From JAGGTJ01 sp964457545 (GTDB lineage: Bacteria; Desulfobacterota; DSM-4660; Desulfatiglandales; Desulfatiglandaceae), in NCBI GenBank assembly GCA_964457545.1, contig CAYWEN010000010.1, positions 62,001 through 126,000 on the forward strand: a DNA stretch of 64,000 bases, read 5' to 3'. Under the pieces are notes generated by a model. The model saw only the letters and a program-made list of their open reading frames with translations, was not told where the DNA came from and did no database searches. Below are positions 54,529-63,336 of this stretch, piece after piece (position 1 is the first letter of the stretch; every line of letters begins with the position of its first letter). Position numbers and translations under genes: made by a program.

Positions 54529-55767
54529 CTACAGTATGCCTGTAACCCGTTTTGTTAGATCGTATACCAGTTCCTGGAGCCATTTTGTGCCTAACTCTGA
54601 TTCCTCATTGTCAAGCTCCTTTATGGCAGCGAGGTAATCTGTCTTTTTTTCAGCAAGATGTTTGATCTTGTCAAGAAAGGGGTTCATAAGTGAAGGATTG
54701 CCTTTCAGGTGAATGCCTTCCCTTATTGCCTTTTCCATGGCCGGATATTTTTCGGCAAATCTGTTTTGCTGATTTATTGTATTCCTGGAAGTTCCTCCGT
54801 TTTTTTTGTAAATTGATATGGAGGAGGGCATACGGTCTGCCACCTCCTTTATTCTTTTGATCCTTTCATCTATTGCCATCTCTATTTTCTCTGTTCCACC
54901 CGTTATTAATTCTTTTTCTTCCGGATCTTTTGCTGCAAATACAGAACGGACATCACGGTACCATCTTCTAAGGGCAATAAGATTGGATATATAGGTGACA
55001 TTCATTTTAATGATTCTGTTTATATTTCTGTACAGTCCGGGAAAAAATGGTATCTTCATCGAAACGTTGGGGTAATCAAAAACAATATGGTTTTCTTTAC
55101 GAATGTCTTTTCTGAGTATGGTGCCTGCTGCAACTACTGTTCCATAGGCAACACTGACAGGCCCTGCAATCCCTCCCTGCCCGCCAAGAAATATAGGCCT
55201 TTGGTTCAGCATTACCCCTTTTGGCACGTCTCCTATAAGGGAGGCTGTTGCCTTGTCCTGATTTGGTGTATAGTTGAAATGAATGTAGGAGCTTCCTACC
55301 TCGCTGTGATTGCGTTTATCGGTTCCTCCTGCCATGAGACAGTCACAGAAATTTATCAGACTGCCCAGTGTGACAAAGGGAAAGAGAATTGTCTGCTTTA
55401 GTCCTACGGTGTGTGCGGTTCGTGAGTGTTCCTCGAGAAGACATCCGTCACGTACATGTGCGTTGGCTCCCATTACCACCCCTTCTAAAAGGCATGAGTT
55501 GTAAAATACGCCCCCGGAGAGTCGGGAATTGCGTCCTATCTGACAGTTATGTATCATGACCGGTGATTCATGGCCAATTTCCACACCAGACATTATCAGG
55601 GTTTTTGAGCCGCTTATTCTGGTACCGGCATGGATAGTCACGTTGTGTTTTGATATTCTGTCAAGATCAACATCATCAGACAATTCCACGGTTTCGGGAC
55701 ATGGGATACAGACTCCCTTGTCTATCAGGCTTTTTATTCTGTTTTTCATGTTATTGTAGGTAAACAT
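54529..55767 (-). CDS. Left-handed beta-helix (hexapeptide-repeat) protein, possible GlmU-like acyltransferase
   Basis: 412 residues from the ATG at 55767, which has CAGGAAC before it; the frame continues to 55821. The first two-thirds is a left-handed beta-helix with hexapeptide repeats (VEIGHESPVMIHNCQIGRNS, VVMGANAHVRDGC). The C-terminal 150 residues are helical and charged. No N-terminal nucleotidyltransferase GxG motif is visible, so it is not a full GlmU; it may supply only the acetyltransferase part or be a homologue of unknown activity. Its position beside glmM suggests UDP-GlcNAc synthesis. Assigned with caution. Confidence 0.75.
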   Translation of the reverse strand: MFTYNNMKNRIKSLIDKGVCIPCPETVELSDDVDLDRISKHNVTIHAGTRISGSKTLIMSGVEIGHESPVMIHNCQIGRNSRLSGGVFYNSCLLEGVVMGANAHVRDGCLLEEHSRTAHTVGLKQTILFPFVTLGSLINFCDCLMAGGTDKRNHSEVGSSYIHFNYTPNQDKATASLIGDVPKGVMLNQRPIFLGGQGGIAGPVSVAYGTVVAAGTILRKDIRKENHIVFDYPNVSMKIPFFPGLYRNINRIIKMNVTYISNLIALRRWYRDVRSVFAAKDPEEKELITGGTEKIEMAIDERIKRIKEVADRMPSSISIYKKNGGTSRNTINQQNRFAEKYPAMEKAIREGIHLKGNPSLMNPFLDKIKHLAEKKTDYLAAIKELDNEESELGTKWLQELVYDLTKRVTGIL

Positions 55768-56071
55768 AGGCAGTTCCTGTATTATTGCTGTGAAAAGGGT
55801 TCTTCTGTCTTGACCATGCAAGGGGTAGCAACTTATATTTAACTCCCTGGTCCGGATTTCTGGTTGTGTTTACATGTCAGGTTGCGGTATCATATACTTT
55901 TTGTTCACAAACAACCTTTTTTTGCAATACATTTGGGTATACACCTTCAGCAAGGGATATATGGATGGGCTGTATGTTTCCTCATAATCCCTTGATTCCC
56001 CTGATCCTGAACAAACATATCATGGTTCTGGATTGGAAGCCAAACGAGAATATTGAAGGAAAGCAGATATT
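55768..56071. other. Divergent intergenic region between beta-helix gene and AsmA gene
   Basis: 304 bp holding the two promoters. GAAGGAAAG precedes the AsmA ATG. No RNA gene or strong hairpin was seen. Confidence 0.4.
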
Positions 56072-58165
56072 ATGAAAGATATAATCAAATGGCTTCTGAT
56101 TGCACTGGTGAGCATGTTTATGCTTGCAGTTGCAGTTCTGTTGGTTGCTCCAAATTTTATTGATATAAACAGGTATAAATCCGCTATAGAAAGAGAAATA
56201 ACTCTTTCCATTGGCCGGCCATGCACCATAGACGGCAAGATATCCCTATCATTTGTTCCGTCATTGGGATTGCATTTTTCCGGCTTTCATATCGGTAATT
56301 CCCCGGGTTTTTCCGGAAAGGATTTTATATATATCAAATCCTTTGATACCAGGATAGAATTTTTACCTCTTTTTTCAAAAGAGTTCAAGATCAGGCATAT
56401 TGTACTTGATGGGGTAAGGATCATCTTTGAAAAGAGAAAAGATGGAGTAAAAAACTGGAGCGGTCTGTGTATGCCGGAAAAGGGCTATAAACCTGCTTGC
56501 AATATAAACGACCGGCGCAGAATAAATGCAATACTGGAATACTGTATTCCAATGTCATATCTGGATGTGAACAATTTCACTGTAACCAATGCCTCTTTAT
56601 TCTTTATTGACCATTCTTCTGAAACAAACAGGAGTATCTCTGATGTAGATATCAATATCAGCGGTATTTCATTTGACCATCCTATGGACGTTGATATCAG
56701 CGCCACTGTTGGCAGTTGTCCTGTACATATCAATGGTACTGTAGGGCCTGTTGCCAGGAAGACCGTAAACGGAAGTTTTCCCCTTTCTTTGACAGTCAGG
56801 GCTTTTTCGGTTCTGACGGCAAGGGTGACAGGAAAGATATCAAATCCTTGTTATCATCCCTCTTTTGATTTTCAGGTTGCAATTCCTCCTTTTTCGCCGA
56901 AAACACTGGCAAGGGTTATTGGCTTTGAAATCAGGACAGGGGACCCTGATGCCCTGAACAACTTGTCTCTGAAAGCAACTGCAAGGGCCAAAGATAAAAA
57001 GATATACATATTAAATGGAGATATGGTTATTGATTCTGCCAATCTGAATTTTTCTGGTTTGCTGAAGGGACTTGGCATGTCCTATATCTCTTTTGAGGTC
57101 GGGATAGATCACCTTGATCTGGACCATTATCTTCCTGTTTCATTGGTATCCTGTTCAGGAAAGGAATCTTGTGGCAGGCTTACAGGTCAAGGGCTTAAAA
57201 GCCATGGTGCAGTATCAGACAGCCGGACTGACGAAAGACCTGCGACTGTTTTAAGGGCAGTGTCCGGCAAAAAGGCCTGTAATGGATCTTCCCTTTTGCC
57301 GTTGTTTTCAACTGTGCCTTTAAAAGGTGTTTTTGCTGTTAAGGACATGAAGGTATATGGGGTAAGGCTGAAAAATATCTCTGTAAAAGTTTATGGCAAC
57401 AAGGGAACATTCAGGTTTAAACCAATATCTTTTGATATGTATGACGGGCATGCAGAGGCTGATGCTGCATTTTATTTGGCCCGCAGAATACCCATAAACG
57501 TTGTGAATCTCCACGTAAAGGGTGTTAGGACAGGACCTCTGTTAAAGGATATTACAGGGAAGAATATTATGGAAGGAAGAGCAGATTGCGACCTTTTTCT
57601 CAAGGCTTATGGTCGAACTGTGCAAAATATAAGACGTCGTATATACGGAAAAGGCAAGTTTCTTCTTTCTGGTGGCTCTGTTATTGGCATTGATATAAAA
57701 AGAATAATACGACACACTGATATACCTGTTGACAGCACTAAAAAAAACATGGCTGATGGCAAGACGGAATTTTCCGGATTTTCTTCTGTCTTTACCATCA
57801 GAAGGGGAGTGCTGCATACCGAGGATACAAAAATTGTTTTTCCTGATATTGTTATAAATCTGACAGGGGATGCAGATATGGTAAACAAGGATCTGAATCT
57901 TCGCCTGACTGCTATCTGTGGAGGGCACCCTGGAAAAAATAAAACAGGGTTGATGATAACAAACCCTGTTTTGATTACCGGAACTTTTTCGTCGCCCAGG
58001 TTAAGTCTTGATATTGCCAATGATCTGGAAAAGGGCATAAAAAAAGCGTTTCGGGACAAGAACAGGATCAACAAGGTTTTTGACAGGGGAATTGATAAAA
58101 AGAAACGCAAGAAGTTGCTGAACAACATTGTCAAGGATCTGTTCAGGGGCCTTATATCAAAATGA
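56072..58165 (+). CDS. AsmA family protein
   Basis: 697 residues. One N-terminal membrane segment (about 6-28) then the AsmA N-terminal pattern APNFIDINRYKSAIEREITLSIGRP and LSLSFVPSLGLHFSGFHIGN-like strands. The C-terminal AsmA_2-like part has GKGKFLLSGGSVIGIDIKRI and TEFSGFSSVFTIRRG. AsmA proteins are inner-membrane, mostly periplasmic, and are linked to lipid transport to the outer membrane. The mid region has a hydrophilic linker (about 360-400). It precedes the rseC-like gene by 60 bp on the same strand. Confidence 0.9.
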   Translation: MKDIIKWLLIALVSMFMLAVAVLLVAPNFIDINRYKSAIEREITLSIGRPCTIDGKISLSFVPSLGLHFSGFHIGNSPGFSGKDFIYIKSFDTRIEFLPLFSKEFKIRHIVLDGVRIIFEKRKDGVKNWSGLCMPEKGYKPACNINDRRRINAILEYCIPMSYLDVNNFTVTNASLFFIDHSSETNRSISDVDINISGISFDHPMDVDISATVGSCPVHINGTVGPVARKTVNGSFPLSLTVRAFSVLTARVTGKISNPCYHPSFDFQVAIPPFSPKTLARVIGFEIRTGDPDALNNLSLKATARAKDKKIYILNGDMVIDSANLNFSGLLKGLGMSYISFEVGIDHLDLDHYLPVSLVSCSGKESCGRLTGQGLKSHGAVSDSRTDERPATVLRAVSGKKACNGSSLLPLFSTVPLKGVFAVKDMKVYGVRLKNISVKVYGNKGTFRFKPISFDMYDGHAEADAAFYLARRIPINVVNLHVKGVRTGPLLKDITGKNIMEGRADCDLFLKAYGRTVQNIRRRIYGKGKFLLSGGSVIGIDIKRIIRHTDIPVDSTKKNMADGKTEFSGFSSVFTIRRGVLHTEDTKIVFPDIVINLTGDADMVNKDLNLRLTAICGGHPGKNKTGLMITNPVLITGTFSSPRLSLDIANDLEKGIKKAFRDKNRINKVFDRGIDKKKRKKLLNNIVKDLFRGLISK

Positions 58166-58225
58166 TATTGTTGATCATTTGACAGCCTTTTCCGAATTTA
58201 TTACCTTGCAATGGAGATACCTGAT

Positions 58226-58759
58226 ATGACAGTTTGTGAAGCTTTTGTAATCAATATCAAAAACAACGGGCTTGCCGAGGTTGTTTTTCATCCTGATAAT
58301 CCGGGTATTCCTGGTGCATCAGAAAAAATAAACCGCAAGGTGTGCCACTGCAACTCCGGATCTATAACTATAGACGCAGAAAACAGGGCAAAAGCCAGAC
58401 CAGGAGACATGGTTAAAATAAGCTGGGACAAGACTGTGCTCAAGAAAAAGGTTGTTGCCCTTTTTTGTATGTCTGCAACTGGGTTGTTACTTGGCATGTT
58501 ATGTGCTGCTCTGTTTGCCTTTGTTTTTTCCCCTTTGATTATGTCATGGATTCTGTTTCCCCTGACCGGGTTGTTTCTTGGTCTGTGTTTTTCCATTGCT
58601 TCCATTAAGAAGCTTGCAGGAAGAGGAATTCCCAGGATAACCAGGGTTATAATGACGAAGAAGGATATAGCCTCGATGCCTGAGGTTCAATTTCCCACTG
58701 TTGTAAGTATGGATGGCAGATGTGATTCCTGTTCGGGCAGCCGGTGTCATATTGTTTAA
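58226..58759 (+). CDS. RseC/MucC family membrane protein
   Basis: 177 residues from the ATG at 58226 (GGAG 9 bases before it). An N-terminal soluble part with two cysteines in RKVCHCNSG is followed by two membrane segments (about 73-100 and 107-128) and a C-terminal tail. RseC proteins aid redox and Rnf-type electron transfer or sigma-E control. Order RKVCHC then AKARPGDMVKISW is typical of the family. The C-terminal end has several Cys (CDSCSGSRCHIV) that could be an extra metal site. Confidence 0.85.
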   Translation: MTVCEAFVINIKNNGLAEVVFHPDNPGIPGASEKINRKVCHCNSGSITIDAENRAKARPGDMVKISWDKTVLKKKVVALFCMSATGLLLGMLCAALFAFVFSPLIMSWILFPLTGLFLGLCFSIASIKKLAGRGIPRITRVIMTKKDIASMPEVQFPTVVSMDGRCDSCSGSRCHIV

Positions 58760-58856
58760 AGGGCGTAGATGTTTTTTTCTGCCAAGCTTTTGTGTTGTCT
58801 TGCAGGATTTGTTGGTTTTGCACAGAGCTTGTTGTTTCCGGATTGGAACATTTTTG

Positions 58857-58912
58857 GTATCAGCTCGATAATAGGGGTATAACAGTGGCGTACCACCGGG
58901 GCAGGAGGATTT
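58857..58912. mobile_element. Partial copy of the palindromic element (left end)
   Basis: This matches the left half of the 43720-43838 element from gtatcagctc to the exact 24-base stretch ending ggattt. The right half is absent. Its AGGAGG core (58903-58908) stands 8 bases before the ATG of the ArsR gene. Confidence 0.7.
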
Positions 58913-58916
58913 CTTG

Positions 58917-59342
58917 ATGCCTGTGAATGAAAGCTGTTTGGCAGGACTGCTGGAATCATATCTTTTAAAACTCACTCGAAATGGCGGTTTTGTTGTTATG
59001 AAAAAATTTGTAAAGGTAATGAAGGCTCTTTCTGATCCAAACAGGGTCAAGATACTCAAGATGTTGCAATACAAAAATATGTGTGTGTGTGAGATGCAGG
59101 AGGCACTTGGGGTAGCCCAGCCAACTGTTTCCAAACACCTCAGGATTCTTGAAGAGGCTGGTTTTGTAGAGTACGAAAAGGATGGGCTGTGGGTAAATTA
59201 TTTGCTTGCAAAGGACGCTGATACGCCATACGTAAAAAGTCTGTTGGAAAATATGAGGGGCTGGCTGGAAAATGAACCGGAGATTATCCGTTTAAAGGAA
59301 AGGCTGCCTATGATAAGGCGTGAGGATATATGTAACAGATGA
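58917..59342 (+). CDS. ArsR-family transcription regulator
   Basis: 141 residues from the ATG at 58917; a second possible start at 58998 gives 114 residues that begin at the conserved MKKFVKVMKALSDPNRVKI. A winged helix-turn-helix is clear: DPNRVKILKMLQYKNMCVCEMQEALGVAQPTVSKHLRILEEAG. The CVCE motif is the metal-binding hallmark of ArsR/SmtB-type proteins. The longer form has an unusual 27-residue N-terminus. AGGAGG is supplied by the repeat. Metal and target are unknown; no obvious target gene is next to it. Confidence 0.9.
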   Translation: MPVNESCLAGLLESYLLKLTRNGGFVVMKKFVKVMKALSDPNRVKILKMLQYKNMCVCEMQEALGVAQPTVSKHLRILEEAGFVEYEKDGLWVNYLLAKDADTPYVKSLLENMRGWLENEPEIIRLKERLPMIRREDICNR

Positions 59343-59466
59343 TCCTGTGTGCTATGGCCCTGGACCGTACTATCGGATTGCTGTGGCGGCAGACCGTGTT
59401 TGTTATACACAAAAGAACCGGTTATGAAAACAGATCCTTGCCTGTATGATATGTAAGGGGAACAAA

Positions 59467-60795
59467 ATGGCTTTAATCTTCTCGAGGATTGTCAGTTTTT
59501 TGAAAAGGGATGTATGGAGGATAAGAACCAGGGATCTTCCTGTGGCCAAGGCTGCCCTGGTCAGGATTGCAAGGATATTGCTTCTTTCTTTCAGAGAGAT
59601 TGGTAAGGACAGGATTTATTTAAGGGCATCAGCTCTTACCTTCTATTCCCTGCTTTCAATAGTGCCTGTGCTTGCAATGGCCTTTGGTATAGCCAAGGGG
59701 TTTGGTTTTGAAAAGATACTGGAACGTCAGTTGCTTCAGGAATTGTCCGGACAAAAAGATGTCCTGTTAAAGGCAATTGAATTCGCAAATTCCATGCTGG
59801 CAACAGCAAAGGGCGGTATTGTAGCAGGGATCGGCCTTGCCGCTCTTTTTTGGGCGGTTATAAAGGTAATAGGCAACATAGAGGACGCCTTTAATGATAT
59901 CTGGGGAATAACACAGGCCAGATCTCTCGGACGTAAGTTCAGCGACTATCTCTCTATTATGATGATATGTCCATTGCTTATGATTACAGCAGGCAGTGCA
60001 ACCGTATTTATAACAACAAGAGTGGCTGTTATAACAGAACATATCTCCCTGCTTGGATATTTTACGCCCGTTATATTTTTTGCTCTTAAGACCATTCCCC
60101 TGTTTATGGTTGGAGGCATGTTTACCTTTATCTATATTTTTATTCCCAACACACAGGTGAAGTTCATGTCGGGTCTTGCAGGGGGAATGACTGCCGGCGC
60201 TGTTTACCAGTTAGCCCAATGGGCCTATATCTCATTTCAGGTTGGTGTTGCCAGGCTCAATGCTATCTATGGAAGCTTTGCAGCGTTGCCTCTGTTTTTG
60301 ATATGGTTACAGTTGAGCTGGACAATTGTGCTGTTTGGGGCTGAAATATCCTTTGCATGTCAGAATGTTGATACCTATGAATTTGAACCGGACTGTCAAC
60401 GGATAAGCCCGTATTTAAAGGCCCTGCTTAGCATTAAAATTGTCCGTTTTGCGGTAAGGAAATTTTTGGCTGGTGATCCGCCTGTTACCTCTGAAGAGAT
60501 ATCCCGTTTTCTGGAAATTCCGGTTAGTATTGTGCATGAGCTCGTTAATCTTTTGCTTCAGGTGACTGTGTTGGTTTCTGTCAGGACAGATTCAGAAACA
60601 GAAACTGCATATATTCCGGCAAGGGATGTAAATCTCCTTACCATATACACTGTTCTCGCAGCCCTTTTTCATAACGGTGTGGAAGATATTCCGGTACCGG
60701 ATACAGAAACATCAAAAACGCTTTATGATATCTTTAGCGGTCTTGAAGATATGATCAAGAATTCGGAATATAACAGGTCTGTTAAAGAGATATGA
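59467..60795 (+). CDS. YihY/virulence factor BrkB family membrane protein
   Basis: 442 residues from the ATG at 59467 (AAGGGG before it); frame open to 59446. Six predicted membrane segments with the family motif ASALTFYSLLSIVPVLAMAFGIAKGFG and YGSFAALPLFLIWLQLSWTIVLFGAEIS. The extra C-terminal region of about 130 residues after the membrane part, found in many bacterial members, is soluble and winged-helix-like (TSEEISRFLEIP). Function of the family is not settled (once misnamed RNase BN). It stands alone. Confidence 0.9.
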   Translation: MALIFSRIVSFLKRDVWRIRTRDLPVAKAALVRIARILLLSFREIGKDRIYLRASALTFYSLLSIVPVLAMAFGIAKGFGFEKILERQLLQELSGQKDVLLKAIEFANSMLATAKGGIVAGIGLAALFWAVIKVIGNIEDAFNDIWGITQARSLGRKFSDYLSIMMICPLLMITAGSATVFITTRVAVITEHISLLGYFTPVIFFALKTIPLFMVGGMFTFIYIFIPNTQVKFMSGLAGGMTAGAVYQLAQWAYISFQVGVARLNAIYGSFAALPLFLIWLQLSWTIVLFGAEISFACQNVDTYEFEPDCQRISPYLKALLSIKIVRFAVRKFLAGDPPVTSEEISRFLEIPVSIVHELVNLLLQVTVLVSVRTDSETETAYIPARDVNLLTIYTVLAALFHNGVEDIPVPDTETSKTLYDIFSGLEDMIKNSEYNRSVKEI

Positions 60796-61098
60796 CAACT
60801 GCAAGATCTATAACCCCCCTCTTCAAAAAAAACTGTTCAGGATATTGCACTTCTTTTTGTATTACTCCTCAACCCTAATCCTCTTGATTCTTCTCTGTCC
60901 ATACAGCTTCTTCGTTAGTAGAGCTTCCCTGATTTCCGGCATGTATTAATAACCTTTGCCGTAACGCCCTGATCATTGGTTTTGTTGGCATTTATATTGC
61001 ACAAGATCAAGGCAGTTTTTGTTTTTTTGAACCGGTGAGCGGCAGTGATGAGCCGCTATACCTGTGTATAACGGCAAAGCCAAGGAGGAAGACCAGGA
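60796..61098. other. Intergenic region before the first MCP gene
   Basis: 303 bp, AT-rich, with the MCP ribosome-binding site GGAGGAAGACC at its right end. No gene or strong terminator was seen. Confidence 0.45.
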
Positions 61099-62535
61099 AT
61101 GTCAATCATGAAAAGACGTTCGATAAAGGAGAGGTTTATCGTTTGTGTAGCAATGTTAGTTCTGGCGGCAATTTTTGCCGTGACTGGTATGTGGGAGATT
61201 GCCAAAACCACTCATCTGCAAAAGATTGAAAGGGATCATATTGAACTTGCCATGAATCTCGAGGATTATGTCAAGGATTATTTCAGATCATTTCAGACAT
61301 CTGGTTCTGCCTTGAATCCGGATCAAAGGGCAGGTGCTAACAAGATTCGGCAGATGGTAAACGAATGCATTAAAAAGCCAAAGGCCGTTTTTACGGATAC
61401 CAATTTTATCGAAAAATTTATTCTCAGGGTATTTGGTTTTGGCAGGGCATTTACCTGTGCTTCCAAGGCGATAGCTGATTGTAATGCATTTGATAAAATA
61501 TTGGATCGGTTCAGAAACAGGCTTATATCTTTCGATGATTTCAGGCAGGAGGCGTTGAGTTATGTAAAAAGGATCAAGGGAAACGGTCAGAGGTTTGCCC
61601 CTATAGTTCATGAGGCGAGTCTTTTCATACGTAATATCATGATAACCCTGGCGTTGTCACTCCTTCTTATAAGCATCCTGTTTATATGCCTTGTTGCAAA
61701 AGGTATTGTCAGGTCTGCTGAAGATGCAACTGCCATGGCAAAGGAGGTGGCAGATGGAGATCTTACTGTAAGAATGGATATAAACCAGGAGGATGAGATA
61801 GGGGATATGGTAAGGTCCATAAACATCATATCCGAAAAAATGGAAAAGAATATCGCCGAATTTGTAAAAGCAGCACGCCAGCTTTCAGAGGGGGCATCTG
61901 ACCAGGCCGGTTCCATAGAGAAGGCCTCTGCCTCTCTTGAGGAAATTGCCGCTGCTGTGAAACGTAATGCAGACAGTGCCAGACAGGCTGATGATCTTAT
62001 GAAACAGGTCAACAAGGTTATGAAGCAGGTAAATGTATCTATGGAAGCCCTTATTGATTCCATGGAAAACATCAAAAAGGCAAGCGAAGAGACATCAAAG
62101 ATAGTAAAGACCATAGACGAGGTGGCATTTCGAACCAATCTTCTTGCCCTTAATGCTGCAGTTGAGGCGGCCCGGGCCGGTGATGCAGGGGTTGGTTTTG
62201 CGGTAGTGGCAGAAGAGGTCAGGAACCTGGCAATACGTTCCAGTGAGGCAGCAAGTGGAACTGCCGAGCTTATCAGGGATACAGTCAGGAAAATAGAGGA
62301 GGGTTCGGACATGGTTGTTTCAACAAATGATGCCTTTGCCCAGGCCTCTTCCAATGTTTTACAGGCTGGCAGCCTTCTTGCGAGCATTGCCCTTGGTTCC
62401 TCAGAACAGGCAGAGGGTATTGACAAGATTAATCGCGGCATGAGTGAGATAGATCAGGTGGTTCAAAAGAATGCTGCTACCGCGGAAAACCTGGTTTTAC
62501 AGATATCCAGGTTCAGAGTCAGACAGGAGAATTAA
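61099..62535 (+). CDS. Methyl-accepting chemotaxis protein
   Basis: 478 residues. Membrane segments at about 12-32 and 177-200 flank a short periplasmic sensor of about 145 residues, followed by HAMP (about 205-255) and the MCP signalling domain with hairpin tip EVAFRTNLLALNAAVEAARAG. The tip and the methylation-helix region are intact, so it should control a CheA kinase. No C-terminal pentapeptide tether is present. The sensor ligand is unknown. GGAGGAAG lies 8 bases before the ATG. It is followed by cheW. Confidence 0.93.
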   Translation: MSIMKRRSIKERFIVCVAMLVLAAIFAVTGMWEIAKTTHLQKIERDHIELAMNLEDYVKDYFRSFQTSGSALNPDQRAGANKIRQMVNECIKKPKAVFTDTNFIEKFILRVFGFGRAFTCASKAIADCNAFDKILDRFRNRLISFDDFRQEALSYVKRIKGNGQRFAPIVHEASLFIRNIMITLALSLLLISILFICLVAKGIVRSAEDATAMAKEVADGDLTVRMDINQEDEIGDMVRSINIISEKMEKNIAEFVKAARQLSEGASDQAGSIEKASASLEEIAAAVKRNADSARQADDLMKQVNKVMKQVNVSMEALIDSMENIKKASEETSKIVKTIDEVAFRTNLLALNAAVEAARAGDAGVGFAVVAEEVRNLAIRSSEAASGTAELIRDTVRKIEEGSDMVVSTNDAFAQASSNVLQAGSLLASIALGSSEQAEGIDKINRGMSEIDQVVQKNAATAENLVLQISRFRVRQEN

Positions 62536-62770
62536 CAGGTCATACCATAAAACCGTGTTTCAAATGCTCTGTGTCTGTTTTTTAGATGAGGCTGTTATGA
62601 AATATCTTCCTGTGTCCGATATTAAATAATATGAAAATAATGTGAACCGGTCCTGATGAGGCTGTTACATTGATTTTTCATGGTCAGTGAGACATCTGTA
62701 AAAATAACGGGAATTGATGGCATTACATGGTCTTGTTGAATTTATCAGGAACATAAAGGAGGTAAACAAG

Positions 62771-63283
62771 ATGAGTGCAGGGGCAGAAGCAGTTGATCAT
62801 GGGCAGGATCCTGTTTGCAGCAGGGAGGGGAAATATCTTACTTTCAATCTTGCCAGGGAGGAGTACGGTATCGGTATCCTGAAGATAAAAGAGATTATAG
62901 GGGTTATCCCTATTACTCCGGTGCCTGGAACGCCTGATTTTGTAAAAGGGGTTATTAATCTGAGAGGAAAGGTTATTCCTGTCGTGGATCTGAGGATCAG
63001 GTTTGGCATGCAGGCGGTTGAGTATGATGAATACACCTGCATTGTTGTTGCGGAAATAGAGGGTACAGAAGGGGTTGTTCTTATGGGGGTGGTAGTGGAC
63101 AAGGTTTCTGAGGTTCTGAACATCAAAGAGGATGAAATAGAGGATACGCCTGCCTTTGGTTCAAACATTAATACCGAATATATCCTCGGGATAGCCAAAA
63201 AAGATGGAAAGGTAAAGATACTTCTCGATATAGAAAAGGTTCTGGGTCCCAGGGAGATAACTGCATTGCAGAACAGTCTGTAG
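62771..63283 (+). CDS. cheW: CheW adaptor
   Basis: 170 residues from the ATG at 62771 (AAAGGAGGT before it); the frame is open to 62714. CheW links receptors and CheA; motif GIGILKIKEIIGVIPITPVPGTPDFVKGVINLRGKVIPVVDLR is the canonical strand-rich region with NLRG. The N-terminal 25 residues are a short extra tail. It lies between two MCP genes, so all three probably work together. Confidence 0.95.
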   Translation: MSAGAEAVDHGQDPVCSREGKYLTFNLAREEYGIGILKIKEIIGVIPITPVPGTPDFVKGVINLRGKVIPVVDLRIRFGMQAVEYDEYTCIVVAEIEGTEGVVLMGVVVDKVSEVLNIKEDEIEDTPAFGSNINTEYILGIAKKDGKVKILLDIEKVLGPREITALQNSL

Positions 63284-63336
63284 CAGAATGTCTGGTAATC
63301 CCTTTTTGGCAAATTATACAGCTTTGGAGGAATAAG

